This document shows positions 10,706 through 22,229 of a stretch of 64,000 nucleotides of DNA, one piece after another. The stretch covers positions 54,243,776 through 54,307,775 of the forward strand of contig OY829326.1 of the NCBI GenBank assembly GCA_963691655.1, written 5' to 3'. A model generated the notes under the pieces. The model was not told where the DNA came from. It ran no database searches and saw only the letters and a list, made by a program, of their open reading frames with translations. The position numbers and the translations under genes are program-made. This DNA is from Toxonevra muliebris (Eukaryota; Arthropoda; Insecta; Diptera; Pallopteridae). Each line of letters opens with the position of its first letter. Position 1 is the stretch's first letter.

Positions 10706-11451
10706 GTGCTTTCCGCATTTAACCTTAAAAAGGCAACAGGGGTAACCAGTCACCTCACTACTTTTTAAAGGCACCGCGCAGAGTTGCCGTAACTGCATTT
10801 AATAAAAATAAGAAACAATGTATTGTTATTGAAGTAAATAAGTGATTTTATAATAAATAACTTTGATTTTTGCTATTTACATAGATAAAAAATGGTTGCC
10901 TTTCTTAGATTAATGTACAAAGAAAAATTTTTATAATGCCGTGGTTTGCTATCATTATCACTTCAGTTTGTTTACACATTTATTGAAACCTAGATTCTTT
11001 ATAACTTATCATTTTGTATTGTTTTTATATTATAAAAAAATATTTAATTTTAATGCAATCTAATTAATCGAATGCAAAACCTATCAAACGCCTGTGTTTA
11101 CTACGGCGACTTCGCTGCTTGGATGGTATAGTCGACCTCCATACGTTTAACACCAACAAATTATTCTGCCACGAATAAATGTACACACACATTTTGTTTT
11201 CGTATGTACATATATGTGTGAGTAAATTGATCGAAACATAAACAAACAAACTCCGCTCGTATTTTAATTTCTCCCTCTCTTCTTCTCTTCTCTTTGTACT
11301 AGCACAGTCATGCCGCGCAGTAGTGTGAGCGAGAGGGGAACTGGACGTTACAGTTATCTTACATCTTACGATACAGTTATTCTTACATTTTACACATTTG
11401 AAATTTTGCCCATACCGTGAGCTAAAATGTTTACACATCAAAAATACTTAC
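10706..11451. other. Non-coding stretch, somewhat GC-richer near 11085-11350
   Basis: The minus strand has a 125-codon frame at 11064-11441, but it crosses a pyrimidine-rich TCTTCTCTTC tract and a CA-rich tract and resembles no family. I see no splice or promoter structure strong enough to call a gene. Confidence 0.4.
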
Positions 11452-11703
11452 CCAAAAATTATTTGTCTCTTTGTGCTTAACACCTTTGCTTCAGACATTT
11501 AATTCCTATCTGTTAAGATAAACAAATTTCTTTATAGCCCCTGAAGACCCCATTTTTCTGCCTAAAGGTATATTGTGGGAGAACTAGAAGTGATGGAGAA
11601 AAACTGAGGACGCAGGCGTAGTCAGCTAAATTACTAAAAATCGTTAGTTTTGCACATAAGAAAAAAGTTGAAATTTTGTTGCACTGTGTTACCATAAAGT
11701 AAC
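11452..11703 (+). repeat. Dispersed repeat Y, copy 1
   Basis: This stretch is homologous to the reverse complement of 41680-41950 over about 250 bp. Shared words include TTTGTGCTTAACA, CCTGAAGACCCCATTTTTC, GATGGAGAAAAACTGAGGAC and TGTGTTA. Ends and class are unknown. No conserved reading frame runs through both copies. Confidence 0.7.
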
Positions 11704-13031
11704 TAACCTATGATTTCAAAACTTCATTGGAAAAGTCTGAGGTTGATTTTTTTATCATACACTCTTCTGCTAAGTTGATGAGCACCAAATATACTATTTT
11801 TCTAGTTTTCTAGCCGATGTCTCGAAAAACTCGATCACCTTTAGTACATATTTATATATGGCAAAAGTTGAAACATTAGAAGCTACATAATTTTTTTATA
11901 TTTTTTTTTTGTTATGTATTAGTTTTATGTACTAACAAATTTTTAGCACGCACTTAGCTGCAATTAAAAGTTGTGGAGAATTGGAAATAAATGATTTAAA
12001 TTGTAAAAATACTTAAATATTTAAACTTATATCTGAAAAAAAAGTCAAGCAATACATGAAACCTGAAATTTTTAACTTGGTATCGTTGGCATCATCACAA
12101 TTTTTTTTTTAAAGATCAAAACGCCTTAGTGGCACGGAATTAGCTGCATTTACCTTACCAAAATTTTTTTTGCTTCTCCTGTAAAATTTGGAAAATGCAT
12201 GTTAGGACCTTAGCAAATTAAGGCAACGATATAAAAATTTTCTTACCTATTAATTTTAATATAATTTCTTAAGGGATTGACCAAAACTGGAGTTGATAAC
12301 GCAAAACTGTCTTAAGTTTTGAGATCAGCAAATTAGATATATCAAGAAACTATTATTAGTTTGCAGCGTTGATCAGTTTTATTAATGCCACTCTGAATTT
12401 GCCCGTGGCAATGTTCAATTTCCGCTTTATCTCTACACTTTCAATTTCAAATATGTAAATAATATTCATATGGTACACATATACTAGGTAATTAACGTTT
12501 TACAATTGAATTAAAAAGATTACAAAACATCATTAATATGATAACAGATGTCACTTATAACCTCTTTCTCCACTACCATTAACCACTAACAGCGAAACAT
12601 CATGCCTTAACGCATCCAAACTGCTGCTGCTTATTACTAATAAGGCATGCTTCCTAATTATCCAATAAATACTCGTACCATTTTTGCATACGAGTGCGCA
12701 ACTTGAGTTTTTTTTACTATCTCAATATACTTATGATATTTGATAAAAATCTTCTCAAGATTTTTGCGTTACTGCCAAACCATACCGCGTCTCTCATCTC
12801 AGCACAGCTCAGTTAAGCTCTGCTCATCATAGATTGTGTGCTATAATGTTGAACGCCTCGTTTAAACTTTTCTCTGTATAAAAAAACAAAACAAAAAAAA
12901 AATTAATAAAAATAAAATCATATAGGCACTAAACGTTAAAATGAAGCAGCGAAAATACTGTGAGGAAACCTGTGAGCGCTGGCAGAAGTGGTAGATGAGC
13001 TGGTGATGTGTGCACAACTCCGCTGAGGTCC
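11704..13031. other. Non-coding stretch with a possible MITE end near 12205-12228
   Basis: At 12205-12228 the words CCTTAGCAAATTAAGG and ACGATA resemble the right end of the MITE at 59428-59655. A matching left end is only suggested near 12083 (TATCGTTG). Otherwise AT-rich with no gene. Confidence 0.4.
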
Positions 13032-13039
13032 ATCTGTGC

Positions 13040-14342
13040 CAGGGATGCCAACGCAGTTTTTCTGTCTTCCCGATAGCCCTCAAGAAATTCCCCGATTTTC
13101 AATAAAATTCCCCGCACCGGTATAATTTTATATTCCAACAGCGACACATGCTTAAAATTTATCAAGGTTAATGTTATTTTAATGTGCTCCGGAACTGGTA
13201 GGTTAATAGTAAGGTACTTTCTGACTGCGGAATTATTTTGACACATAGAGGATTTCATCTCAAGGGAACCCACTCTTAAAATCGATTGAGCTCAAATGAA
13301 TCCGGTTACCGAATTACTCGACGTTCATTTTAATAGATAAACACTCAAAGGAAAATATATGGATTTTCTTTTGACCTAATAAAAACAAAAAATGTTTCCT
13401 TTTGAAAAAAAAGTCAAAACTTATGTTTCGATTTTGAAAAAAAAAAGGTTAACATTTTGAATTTTTAAGATTTTTTTTTCATTTTTTGAAAGAATAAATA
13501 AAAAACGTATTCTAAAAAAATGCAAATCCAAATGCAATAGGTGATTAATTACATGGGTCCAAAATATATAAATTTTACCGCCCAGCAACTACGCGAATTT
13601 CGGCGGACAGCCAAAATTAGGGTTTTCAAAAATTGGACTTTTTTCGAAAGTGCAAAGTTGCAAATTGAGGAGAAAATTTACCAAAACTTTTTTCTGTTAC
13701 GTCCTGGGGCCATTGTTGTTTAGCAAAACATATTTAAATTTTAGACCGTACGTGACAATGCCGAGAACATTGTTTTGAGAAGAACGGATTCAAAGTTTTG
13801 GCTATCGGTTTTTAAATATATCGACGAATCCCAACGGACCTTCCTCCCGCCCAATACGACGAAAGGCGCATCTGCATAACGCACAGATTGGTGACCGATG
13901 CAATCGCAGTCCAAAGTTATTAATCAGGAAGTGTTGGATGAAGGAATAGCTAAGCATTTCTGAACGACCGCAACGCGACTGTTCTGGCCTGACTGACGCT
14001 CGACGCTATAATCGTCTATATCTTCGAAAGCACTTCGAGTTTCTCTCTGAAATTTTTACAAAATACTTTTGAAATAGAATACTTTCAAATTACACACTTT
14101 TTTAAAAATCGATTTCTCCAAACCAAGAAAGTGCAGGGACCTCTTAAGAAGAGATGAAGATTATAAGACCCGAAATATGAAGTACTGCAAAAGATAAACG
14201 ATTTACATTATATAAAATTTGACAAAAAGTATTCTACAGACTTTATCAACTAAAAGCTGGACTGTTTCAAATTCCCCGCAAAAAACAGCTCATTCCCCGA
14301 TTCCCCGTACTAAGTAAAATTCCCCGCAAGTTGGCATCGCTG
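13040..14342. mobile_element. hAT-like element with perfect 8-bp TSD
   Basis: The ends are CAGGGATGCCAAC on the left and, reverse-complemented, CAGCGATGCCAAC on the right. The flanks are ATCTGTGC at 13032-13039 and ATCTGTGC at 14343-14350, a perfect 8-bp duplication that fits the hAT superfamily. CCCCG words cluster near both ends (ATTCCCCGATT, ATTCCCCGCA), as subterminal repeats often do. I find no recognisable transposase inside. A 60-codon plus-strand frame at 13541-13723 is not identifiable. It is probably non-autonomous. Confidence 0.85.
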
Positions 14343-14350
14343 ATCTGTGC

Positions 14351-15544
14351 GTATGTGCGTCGTCGTCGTTGTCGTCATTCACGTAATTGCATCTTGTTAA
14401 TTTTTAAAATGGTTGACTAGTAAAAGTACAACAAAAATGACTTTGAAAACAATTTACAGTTGTTGACTCAAGACAACAAGAGTTGAGTTGAGTTGAATCG
14501 GGAATCGCAACGACTGATCTGAACTGAGCATGCGTGCAGTGCGTCAAGGTGGAGTCTCTACATTATCTACGTTTACTTGTGCTGGCTGGACATGCAGCAA
14601 TAGCAGCAGCAGCAGCAGCAACAGTAAACATTTGTTGCTCCCAGACACAAACAGGCAAACATCATAAAAATGTCTTTAATTTGTTACTTGTCCTGTTGAA
14701 TACGTTTAAAAAATCATAAGGAAACATTTTGCAATGATTTTCGTCTATTAATACAATCAGTTGATGGTTTTGTGATGTGATTTGATGTGAGGAGTGTCGC
14801 ATAAATGTAGTATGTGTGTGTATCTGTACTGAGTTTGCGTATGAGTGTGAGTGTGTGCGTGTGTGTACTTCTGATACCGCCTATTTGTATTCTTGGAATT
14901 TTCGCAATAAGATTTGTGTTACATTTGTACAATTCAAAATCAGCACGAAATACTTGAGTATAAAATTCACAATATTATGGCATATTGCACAAGATTTTGA
15001 CAATTGCTAATATTGGAACTTAGCGGGTATCAAACTTTCAAGCGAATAGCTAAAAAAAATTCATCGGTTATAAAAACAAAAAAATTGCACTAAATTATTA
15101 GTATGTGTGTAGATTTGTGAATCGTAGGTTTTTGAGTTTGCTATAAAATATTATCAAGATTTTGTAAAAATTTTATTGATTAGTTTTTGTTTTACATAAC
15201 GAAATATAAAAAAATAAAGCAGCTGGAGTGTAGGCATATAAAAAATTATGCAGAGGCTAATATTAATGATATGCACATGATATCGCTTTCTGGTGATTGT
15301 GATGAAACTATCATTCGGAGGGGGGCGGGAACGGAATGATAAAGTAAAATTAATTTAAAATTTTATGAAAACGTTGTATGGTTTAGGTCACCGAAGGTCA
15401 AAATTACCTAAACCTAACTTTTTTATGAACTTAACCTTTAACCCTCATCCTGTATTTTGGCCAAACGCCTGTTTAATGCTAAATATCTCAGGCGTATTCT
15501 ATTTTTTCAATACGAAACTTCTTGACCATTAGCGTTAGGAAGTT
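14351..15544. other. Non-coding stretch with microsatellites
   Basis: Contains a GTCGTCGTC tract near 14358, a CAG/GCA tract at 14588-14625 and a GT-rich tract at 14810-14866. No gene recognised. Confidence 0.55.
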
Positions 15545-15930
15545 TATGGGACGATGAGAAAGGAAGATCCATATTGAAAGCAATTATGACTTTGCGTAGA
15601 TTCCAAATATTGGCCGAGTTTTGTGATTCGATGACAAATCTGATAAGACAGATAGACGTGCTCGCGACAAGCTGGGCCCTATTAGAGTTTTGTGGGATAA
15701 CTGGGCTACTAACGTGAAAAGAATGTAAAATCCAAACGAATGCGTGACAGTAGATGAGCGGTAAATGCCTTTTCGCGAAAAATACCCATTCAAGCAATAC
15801 ATTCTCTTCAAACCAGCGAAATACGGTATGAAAATTGGGCACTATGCGATTCTACTAACAACTACGCCTGGTCTATGCAAGTATACAAGTATACACCGGA
15901 AGAGACCGTAATTGTGCACCTGAAAATAAA
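15545..15930 (+). pseudogene. piggyBac-family transposase remnant
   Basis: Fragment of the central part of a piggyBac transposase, a DDD-type enzyme that normally cuts at TTAA. Reading the plus strand across frameshifts: LKAIMTLRRFQILAEF, then FDDKSDKTDRRARDKLGPIR and LWDNWATNVKRM, then a stop, then CVTVDER (equivalent to the first catalytic Asp region TVDEQL), another stop, then MPFREKYPFKQYI and KPAKYGMKI, then a frameshift into DSTNNYAWSMQVY. These blocks occur in the family order. The C-terminal catalytic residues and cysteine-rich tail are absent, and I found no TTAA-flanked ends. It is dead and heavily truncated. Confidence 0.8.
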
Positions 15931-15974
15931 AAAATAGGGCAAGCGTGTGATATTAGAGCTATCAGAAGTAGTGT

Positions 15975-16052
15975 CCGACCGAAGGTGATTTTTTAGCCGA
16001 AGCCGAACTTCGACCACTCATCTAACCTTCGGCCGAAGCCGAAGACCGAAAG
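15975..16052. repeat. CCGAAG/CTTCGG low-complexity cluster
   Basis: GCCGAAGCCGAACTTCG and CTTCGGCCGAAGCCGAAG words form a locally palindromic tract. Similar words appear at 29840-29895. Confidence 0.6.
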
Positions 16053-16117
16053 ATTTTTAAAATATAAAAAAATAAAAATCTGAAAGTAAATTTTTTCTTC
16101 CTATGTATTGGGAGTAT

Positions 16118-17393
16118 GAATGTAAAATCTCGTATTTTTTTCGTAATTTGGACATTTATTGCGAAAAAGTGATTATAAATTTATACTTTAAAGTATTGTC
16201 CATCGTTAGCCATAACCTTTTCCCATCTTTCTGGTAGCACATGGATTCCGCATCGAAAGAACTCCTCATCTTTTGAAGCTATCCACTAATCGACCCATTT
16301 TTTGAGTTCTTCGAAAGAACGGAAGTGCTGTTCAGCCAGGCCATGTGCCATCGATCGGAACAAGTGGTAATCAGAAGGAGCAATGTTTGGAGAATACGGC
16401 GGGTGGGGTAGCACTTCCCATTTCAGCGTTTCCAAGTATGTTTTTACTTGCCTTGCTACATGCGGCCGAGCATTGTCGTGCTGAAGAATAACTTCGTCGT
16501 GTCTATTCTCATATTCTGCCCTCTTATCCTTTAATGCTCGGCTCTAACGCATCAATTGTAGTCGGTAGCGGTCGCCAGTGATCGTTTCATTCGGTTTCAA
16601 CAGCTCATAATACACGACACCTTTCATATCCCACCAAATACACAGCATGAGCTTGGATCCATGGATGTTCGGCTTTGCCGTTGATGTTGATGCATGTCCG
16701 GGCGGTCCCCATGATTTTTTACGCTTTGGGTTATCGTAACGTATCCACTTTTCATCGACAGTCACAATACGATGCAGAAAACCCTTTCTTTTTTGTCGTT
16801 CAATCAGCAGTTCACATGTGGAAAATCGTCGTTAGACATCTCTCGGCTTCAATTCGTACGGCACCCAATTTCCTTGCTTTTGAATCATTCCCAATGCTTT
16901 TAATCGTTTAGAAATGGTTGATTGTTCAACTCCTAAAGATTCTGCAAGTTCTTGTTGCGTTTGACATGAATATTCTTCGAGTAATGCCTTAAATTCTTCA
17001 TCTTCGAACTTATTTGGGCCGCCTGAACGTTCCCTGTCTTCAACATCAAAATCACCACTTTTGAAACGAGCATACTACACCTGACACATTCAAACGTCTA
17101 TAGCACAGTCAGAATAAGCTTCAGTGAGTAAACGATGTGCTTCAGTTGCGTTTTTCTTTAAATGGAAGAAGCAAATTAAAACTTCCCGCAAATGTTGTTT
17201 TGTTGGCACGAATTTCGACATTTTCAGCTATAGTAAAAAACTTTTGTAAAATTATGAAAATTATTTGACGGATCAATTCTTATAGTATTTTTGGCGCTCT
17301 TCGAGATTGAATAGCTGTCAATGTCAAAAAAATGGCGCGTATGATAAATATGAAGTTAGTCACAACTACGAGTTTATACATTCATACTCCCAA
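16118..17393 (-). mobile_element. Full-length mariner element A (1276 bp)
   Basis: Inverted ends begin TTGGGAGTATGAATGTA on both sides, with TA at 16116-16117 and 17394-17395, the TA duplication expected for mariner. The length is close to that of typical mariner elements. The transposase lies on the minus strand. A second copy (B) at 20955-22229 is very similar. Confidence 0.93.
16156..17221 (-). pseudogene. mariner transposase A, four premature stops
   Basis: Mariner transposase, a D,D34D enzyme that excises the element and reinserts it at TA. The start ATG is at 17221-17219, inside the element just after the TIR. Compared with copy B it has stops at 17075-17077 (Trp to stop in QVWYARF), 16832-16834 (after PRDV), 16544-16546 (after LQLMR) and one in WVDSW near 16290. 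The first catalytic block is [10 protein letters not shown], with Val in place of the conserved Gly. The second and third Asp blocks are still readable. The style (DEKWIRY, HPPYSPDIAPSDYHLF) suggests the mauritiana subfamily, which is inference. Confidence 0.9.
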
Positions 17394-17411
17394 TATTTGC
17401 ACACATACTTA

Positions 17412-18340
17412 CATTCTGTCAAATAAGTACCCGGAAATTCTCATTTTAAATTTTCCCTCTGAGAATATTTCAAAAATATTTCCCAGGTTGGCACAACTGT
17501 CAACCACTATTCTGTGAATTTTTAATGCTATGTGTCATTTAGTTTGGTTACGGCGTCATTAAGAACAAGTCAACCTTTTGTGTGCGTTGCGATTTCGGTT
17601 TCGGCTCATTTTTGGCGCGCCATTCCGATGATTGTTGACTTGTTTGCATGTCGTACTCGAAAACCCATGTCTCGTCACCAGTTATGATGCGTTCGATGAA
17701 CGTTGGATCGGAATTTACGCGTTCAAGCATGTCTTCAGCCACCTTACTGCGATTCACTTTTTGAAGAAAATTCAGATCTTTTGGCACCAATCGCGCTGAG
17801 ACTTTCCGCATACCCAAAACATCAACCAAAATATGACGAGCGATCTCATGAGACATGTTCATTTCTTGGGCTATCTCTCGCAAACTATAATGACGATTTT
17901 CGAGCACCATTTCCTTTATTTTGTCGACGTTTTCTTCAGTTGAAGAGGTCGAAGGCCGTCCTGAACGTGGCAAATCGTTCACTTCTTCTCGCCCCTCTTT
18001 GAACGATTTATACCAATCGTAAACTTGAGTTTTCGACATGGTTGAATCACCAAATGTTTTTTTCAACATTTCCAACGTTTTGGCACAAGAAATTTCGTTT
18101 GAAACACAAAATTTCACACAAACTCTTTGTTCGATATTTTTATCCATAGTAAAAATCGCAACGCACACAAAAGGTTGACTTGTTCTTAATGACGCCGTAA
18201 CCAAACTAAATGACACATAGCAATAAAAATTCACAGAATAGTGGTTGACAGTTGTGCCAACCTGGGAAAAAAATTTATTTGAAATATTCTCAGAGGGAAA
18301 ATTTAAAATGAGAATTTCCGGGTACTTATTTGACAGAATG
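17412..18340 (-). mobile_element. Internally deleted mariner with very long TIRs (929 bp)
   Basis: The left TIR, 17412-17595, and right TIR, 18153-18340, are inverted copies of about 185 bp, starting CATTCTGTCAAATAAGTACC. TA lies at 17410-17411 and 18341-18342. Between them is the N-terminal half of a mariner transposase on the minus strand. The inner edge of the left TIR joins directly to the coding sequence, so the C-terminal half was lost in an internal deletion. The TIRs are far longer than the roughly 30 bp usual for mariner. Confidence 0.88.
17548..18147 (-). pseudogene. mariner transposase, C-terminal half deleted
   Basis: Open from ATG at 18147-18145 (MDKNIEQRVCVKFC) for 199 codons. 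The N-terminal DNA-binding part is intact: STMSKTQVYDWYKSFKEG, DLPRSGRPSTSSTEENV and the second helix-turn-helix SLREIAQEMNMSHEIARHIL, then LVPKDLNFLQ. The first catalytic block, RIITGDETWVFEYD, is present. After WRAKNEPKPK the frame runs into TIR-derived sequence (SQRTQKVDLF) and ends. The second and third Asp are missing, so it could bind ends but not cut DNA. The sequence style is different from mariners A and B. Whether the truncated product is made is unknown. Confidence 0.88.
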
Positions 18341-18342
18341 TA

Positions 18343-20444
18343 TACAGAAAAATATAAATAATAAATACTCCAAATAAAAAGCGGGCCAGTAACACTAAAT
18401 AACTTCAATAATACTAAGCGTAGAGCAATAAATTAGGGTTGTTACATAGAAAATTAATAGACCTTCATTTTATGGTTACATTTGCAATTAATAACATTTT
18501 TGAGTTGGAAGCAATTACTACTCAAAACTCAAAAATAAAATTTTTTCTTCGATTTTTTTTTAGAAAATTTAGGTTTTTACAAAAAGTTGTGTAATAATGT
18601 ATTTAATTTTGTACATTCTCTTTATACTCTGTAGTAAGGTACTTCAATTTTTTACCAAGTTCCTAGCCAAGTTGTACTGTTACAAAGATACAGTGGTTAA
18701 TGTAGTATTCCTCCACTACATTTTATTGTACTTTTGTACTAAAACCATAAGAAATTGAGTTGTTGTTGTAAATGTTGTTTAAGTTTTGTTAAAACTTTAT
18801 TTTTTCTGAACACTTTAAAATTAAACTGATCTACACCAGTTTAATTTAATGAAAAAGCATTAACAACGGTATTTCTAGTGGTTTTAGTAAGATAACTCCT
18901 TAAGATTCCAAAAGCGTCTTGAAAGTACCAAAATTTTTGGCCAAAAATTTTTCGAATTCCACAGCTCCATTATTGCTCCTTGCAAGTACAAACATAATGC
19001 AAAAAGAATTTTTGAAATCGGATAATTTTTATGGTTGCTCAGCTGATGAGTGAACGAGTGAATCATAAATTACACTAACATAATTATGTTAGTCAAATCA
19101 TACAAGTACATACCTACATTTAATGCAAAATCTCAAACCAATGCTTCAAAATAAAAAATAAAAAACTTTTAATTAGACCATGAAATCGATTCATCTTTAT
19201 CTTTATTAGTGACATTTTATTAAAAAAAAAAAACAAAAACGAAAGAAAAAAGAAACCAACGATTTCTTTTTCCCACAATTAAACTGAATATGCAGATAAT
19301 AATAAAAAACATTTTACAACAAATCAACATTATCGTCTTCAGCATCAACATCCAGCAACAACAAAAATCAAAACAACCACAATTCAAATCAGTTACACAT
19401 CAAATCACCCAAAAAAAAAAAAAAAAAATCAAAAACAAATCCAAATCCAAAGAAAAAAAAGGTGTTTAATTACCAACAAATAAACAAAATGGAAACGATT
19501 AATTAAACTTCGCCAATTTGTAATGAGCAACAGAAATATGGAAATATACAACAGCAACAACAACAACCACAACAACAGTAACACCAATAACACCGTTATG
19601 GTCAAAAACCACAAAAATTGATATTGTAGCTAAATTGTGGTCAGATTTTTAGGTTTCTATTAGAAATCTATAATTTCTGTTAGTTGTTGTTGTTGTATGT
19701 TTATGATATTTACCCTCGAGCAATTTATAAAAAATCACTATATAATGTTAGGAAGCAGTAGAAGTAATAGAAGTAGAAGAAGATAAAAAAATCCCACAAT
19801 TACCAACATATACAGATAGCAACAAACAACAACAACAATCACAACAACAATAAAAATAACAACAGCAACAACCACCAAAAGCAGAGACAAAACACAATAA
19901 TCAACCTCGAAAAGGTTGTGAGCCATTTATCAAAACACTAGCACTTTACGTTATACATCCAATTCATAGCTACGTCTTCTTCTTCTTCTGGTCCGAAGTC
20001 TATTCACTGAAATATTATCTATGGTCAAATTACAACAACTACAACAACAAAAAAGGTGTTCAAAGCAATAAATCGCTTTTGAGTTCGATGCAGATCACAT
20101 CAAATGAATTGAAATGAAATAAATTTAAAATAATAGAAAAATCTAAATCCATTTGCCAATAACTTTATATTTATAGTCATGTAAGTATATGAGCAATGCG
20201 TGTGAGTTTCGTGTTTGTGGTAAGCTTTTAGAAAAAGGGCCCATCTGGTTAGGTTAGCTCTAATTTTCATAATAAAAAAATAAAAATCCTGGAAAAATGC
20301 TTAAGATTAAATCGAATATTTAAGGATATTTCAGAACAAATTTTTCTAAAAACTTTTTTATACGAAAAATAGACACTGTTCATATTAATTGTCAGAAAAT
20401 CTGACTAATATGCAATAAAAGTGCCAAAGAAGAATCGCAAAAAG
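18343..20444. other. Non-coding stretch with CAA-rich and palindromic tracts
   Basis: Contains a 20-bp perfect palindrome at 19074-19093 (ACTAACATAATTATGTTAGT) and CAACAACA tracts at 19545-19585 and 19830-19880. Long minus-strand leucine/valine-rich frames at 19429-19926 are artefacts of these tracts. No gene recognised. Confidence 0.5.
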
Positions 20445-20764
20445 TAGGGGAATATGAGGAATGTCGAACTACACTTTGATTTTGACTGATAACTCACCCT
20501 AAAATCGTAATTTTTCAAAATTTGAGAAATGGAGGTTAAACTAGAATCGAAATACCACGTTTTGGTAGTTTCAGAATTTAAAAATTCGAATTGGTTGTAT
20601 AGTTTTAAGCGTTATTTTGTCATTTTGTAAAATCATGGGGAATGTCGAACCACTTTGCAAATTGAGAATATTCGAACAAATATTGATGAAAAACGTTTAT
20701 TTATGACTTCGTTATGAAAAAACATAAGATTTGAATGAAAAATGTAGAGGAAAATCTATGTTAT

Positions 20765-20899
20765 TTATTCGGAGTCGCAGTTTTTGCATGTGAAATAGCC
20801 ACCAGTCAGGAGTACATATTGCAAGTGATTGTCGATCTTAATCTCCTTTATGGCCGCTAAATATTCTTGGAGATCACGTTTTGCAACGTAACGAGGCAT
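20765..20899 (-). CDS. Intact 44-aa frame inside the pogo-like element
   Basis: ATG at 20899-20897 opens a 44-codon frame ending at 20765. It begins MPRYVAKRDLQEYLAAIKEI and ends with a CKNC pair (YFTCKNCDSE). The MPR start and the helix-like DLQEYLAAIKEI weakly recall the psq/CENP-B helix-turn-helix at the start of pogo transposases, but the recognition helix is not there. It may be the first piece of a deleted transposase. It is too short for certainty, and no promoter is visible. Confidence 0.3.
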   Translation of the reverse strand: MPRYVAKRDLQEYLAAIKEIKIDNHLQYVLLTGGYFTCKNCDSE

Positions 20900-20954
20900 A
20901 TTGACGTTAAATTACTAAAAACTAATTTTTTGTCGATAATTTACTATATAACTA

Positions 20955-22229
20955 TTGGAGTATGAATGTATAAACTCGTATTTTTTGGTAAGTTGGACAT
21001 TTATTGTGAAAAAGTGATTATAAATTTATTCTTTAAAGTTTTTTCCATCGTTAGCAACAACCTTTCCCATCTTTCTGGTAGCATACGGATTCTGCGTCGA
21101 AAGAACTCCTCATCTTTTGAGGTTATCCACGAATCGACCCATTTTTTGAATTCTTCGGAAGAACGGAAGTGCTTTTCAGCCAGGCCATGTGTCATCGATC
21201 GGAACAAGTGGTAATCAGAAGGAGCAATGTCTGGAGAATACGGCGGGTGGGGTAGCACTTCCCATTTCAGCGTTTCCAAGTATGTTTTTACTTGCCTTGC
21301 TACATGCGGCCGAGCATTGTCGTGCTGAAGAATAACTTCGTCGTGTCTATTCTCATATTCTGGCCTCTTATCCTTTAATGTTCGGCTCAAACGCATCAAT
21401 TGTAGTCGGTAGCGGTCGCCAGTGATCGTTTCATTCGGTTTCAACAGCTCATAATACACGACACCTTTCATATCCCACCAAATACACAGCATGAGCTTGG
21501 ATCCATGGATGTTTGGCTTTGCCGTTGATGTTGATGCATGTCCGGGCTGTCCCCATGATTTTTTAAGCTTTGGGTTGTCGTAACGTATCCACTTTTCATC
21601 GCCAGTCACAATACGATGCAGAAAACCCTTTCTTTTTTGTCGTTCAATCAGCAGTTCACATGTGAAAAATCGTCGTTCGACGTCTCTCGGCTTCAATTCG
21701 TACGATTCCTTGCTTTTGAATCATTCCCAATGCTTTTAATAATTTAGAAGTGTTTGATTGATAAACTCTTAAAGATTCTGCAAGTTCTTGTTGCGTTTGA
21801 CATGAAACTTCTTCGAGTAATGCCTTCAATTCTTCATCTTCGAACTTTTTCGGGCCGCCTGAACGTTCCCTGTCTTCAACATCAAAATCACCACTTTTGA
21901 AACGGGCATACCACACCTGACACATTCTAACGTTTATAGCACAGTCAGGATAAGCTTCAGTGAGTAAACGATGTGCTTCAGTTGCGTTTTTCTTTAAATA
22001 GAAGAAGCAAATTAAAACTTCCCGCAAATGTTGTTTTGTTGGCACGAAATTCGACATTTTCAGCTATAGTAAAACACTTTTGTAAAATTATGAAAATTAT
22101 TTGACAGATCAATTCTTATAGTATTTTTGGCGCTCTTCGAGATAGAATAGCTGCCAATGTCAAAAAAATAGCGCGTATGATAGATATGAAGTTAGTCACA
22201 ATTACGAGTTTATACATTCATACTCCCAA
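20955..22229 (-). mobile_element. Full-length mariner element B (1275 bp), nested
   Basis: Ends are TTGGAGTATGAATGTATAAA on the left (one G lost) and the matching inverted TTGGGAGTATGAATGTATAA on the right, flanked by TA at 20953-20954 and 22230-22231. It sits inside the pogo-like element. It is a close relative of mariner A. Confidence 0.93.
21001..22057 (-). pseudogene. mariner transposase B, one frameshift
   Basis: Start ATG at 22057-22055 (MSNFVPTKQHLREVLICFFY). The N-terminal part holds the paired helix-turn-helix (VRMCQVWYARFKSGDFDVED, then QTQQELAESL). Near 21705 this copy lacks 8 bp that copy A has (TACGGCACCCAATTTCC region), shifting the frame. The remainder is open from 21696 to 21001 and keeps all three catalytic blocks: IVTGDEKWIRY, LQHDNARPHV and SPDIAPSDYHLF, with exactly 34 residues between the second and third Asp. 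It is the better-preserved copy. A single frameshift is the only disabling change I can see. Confidence 0.92.

Noticed and set aside
11064..11441. 125-codon minus-strand frame with a Cys-rich start
   Set aside because: Cysteine spacing does not fit a zinc finger I know, and the frame runs through a pyrimidine tract and microsatellite-like DNA.
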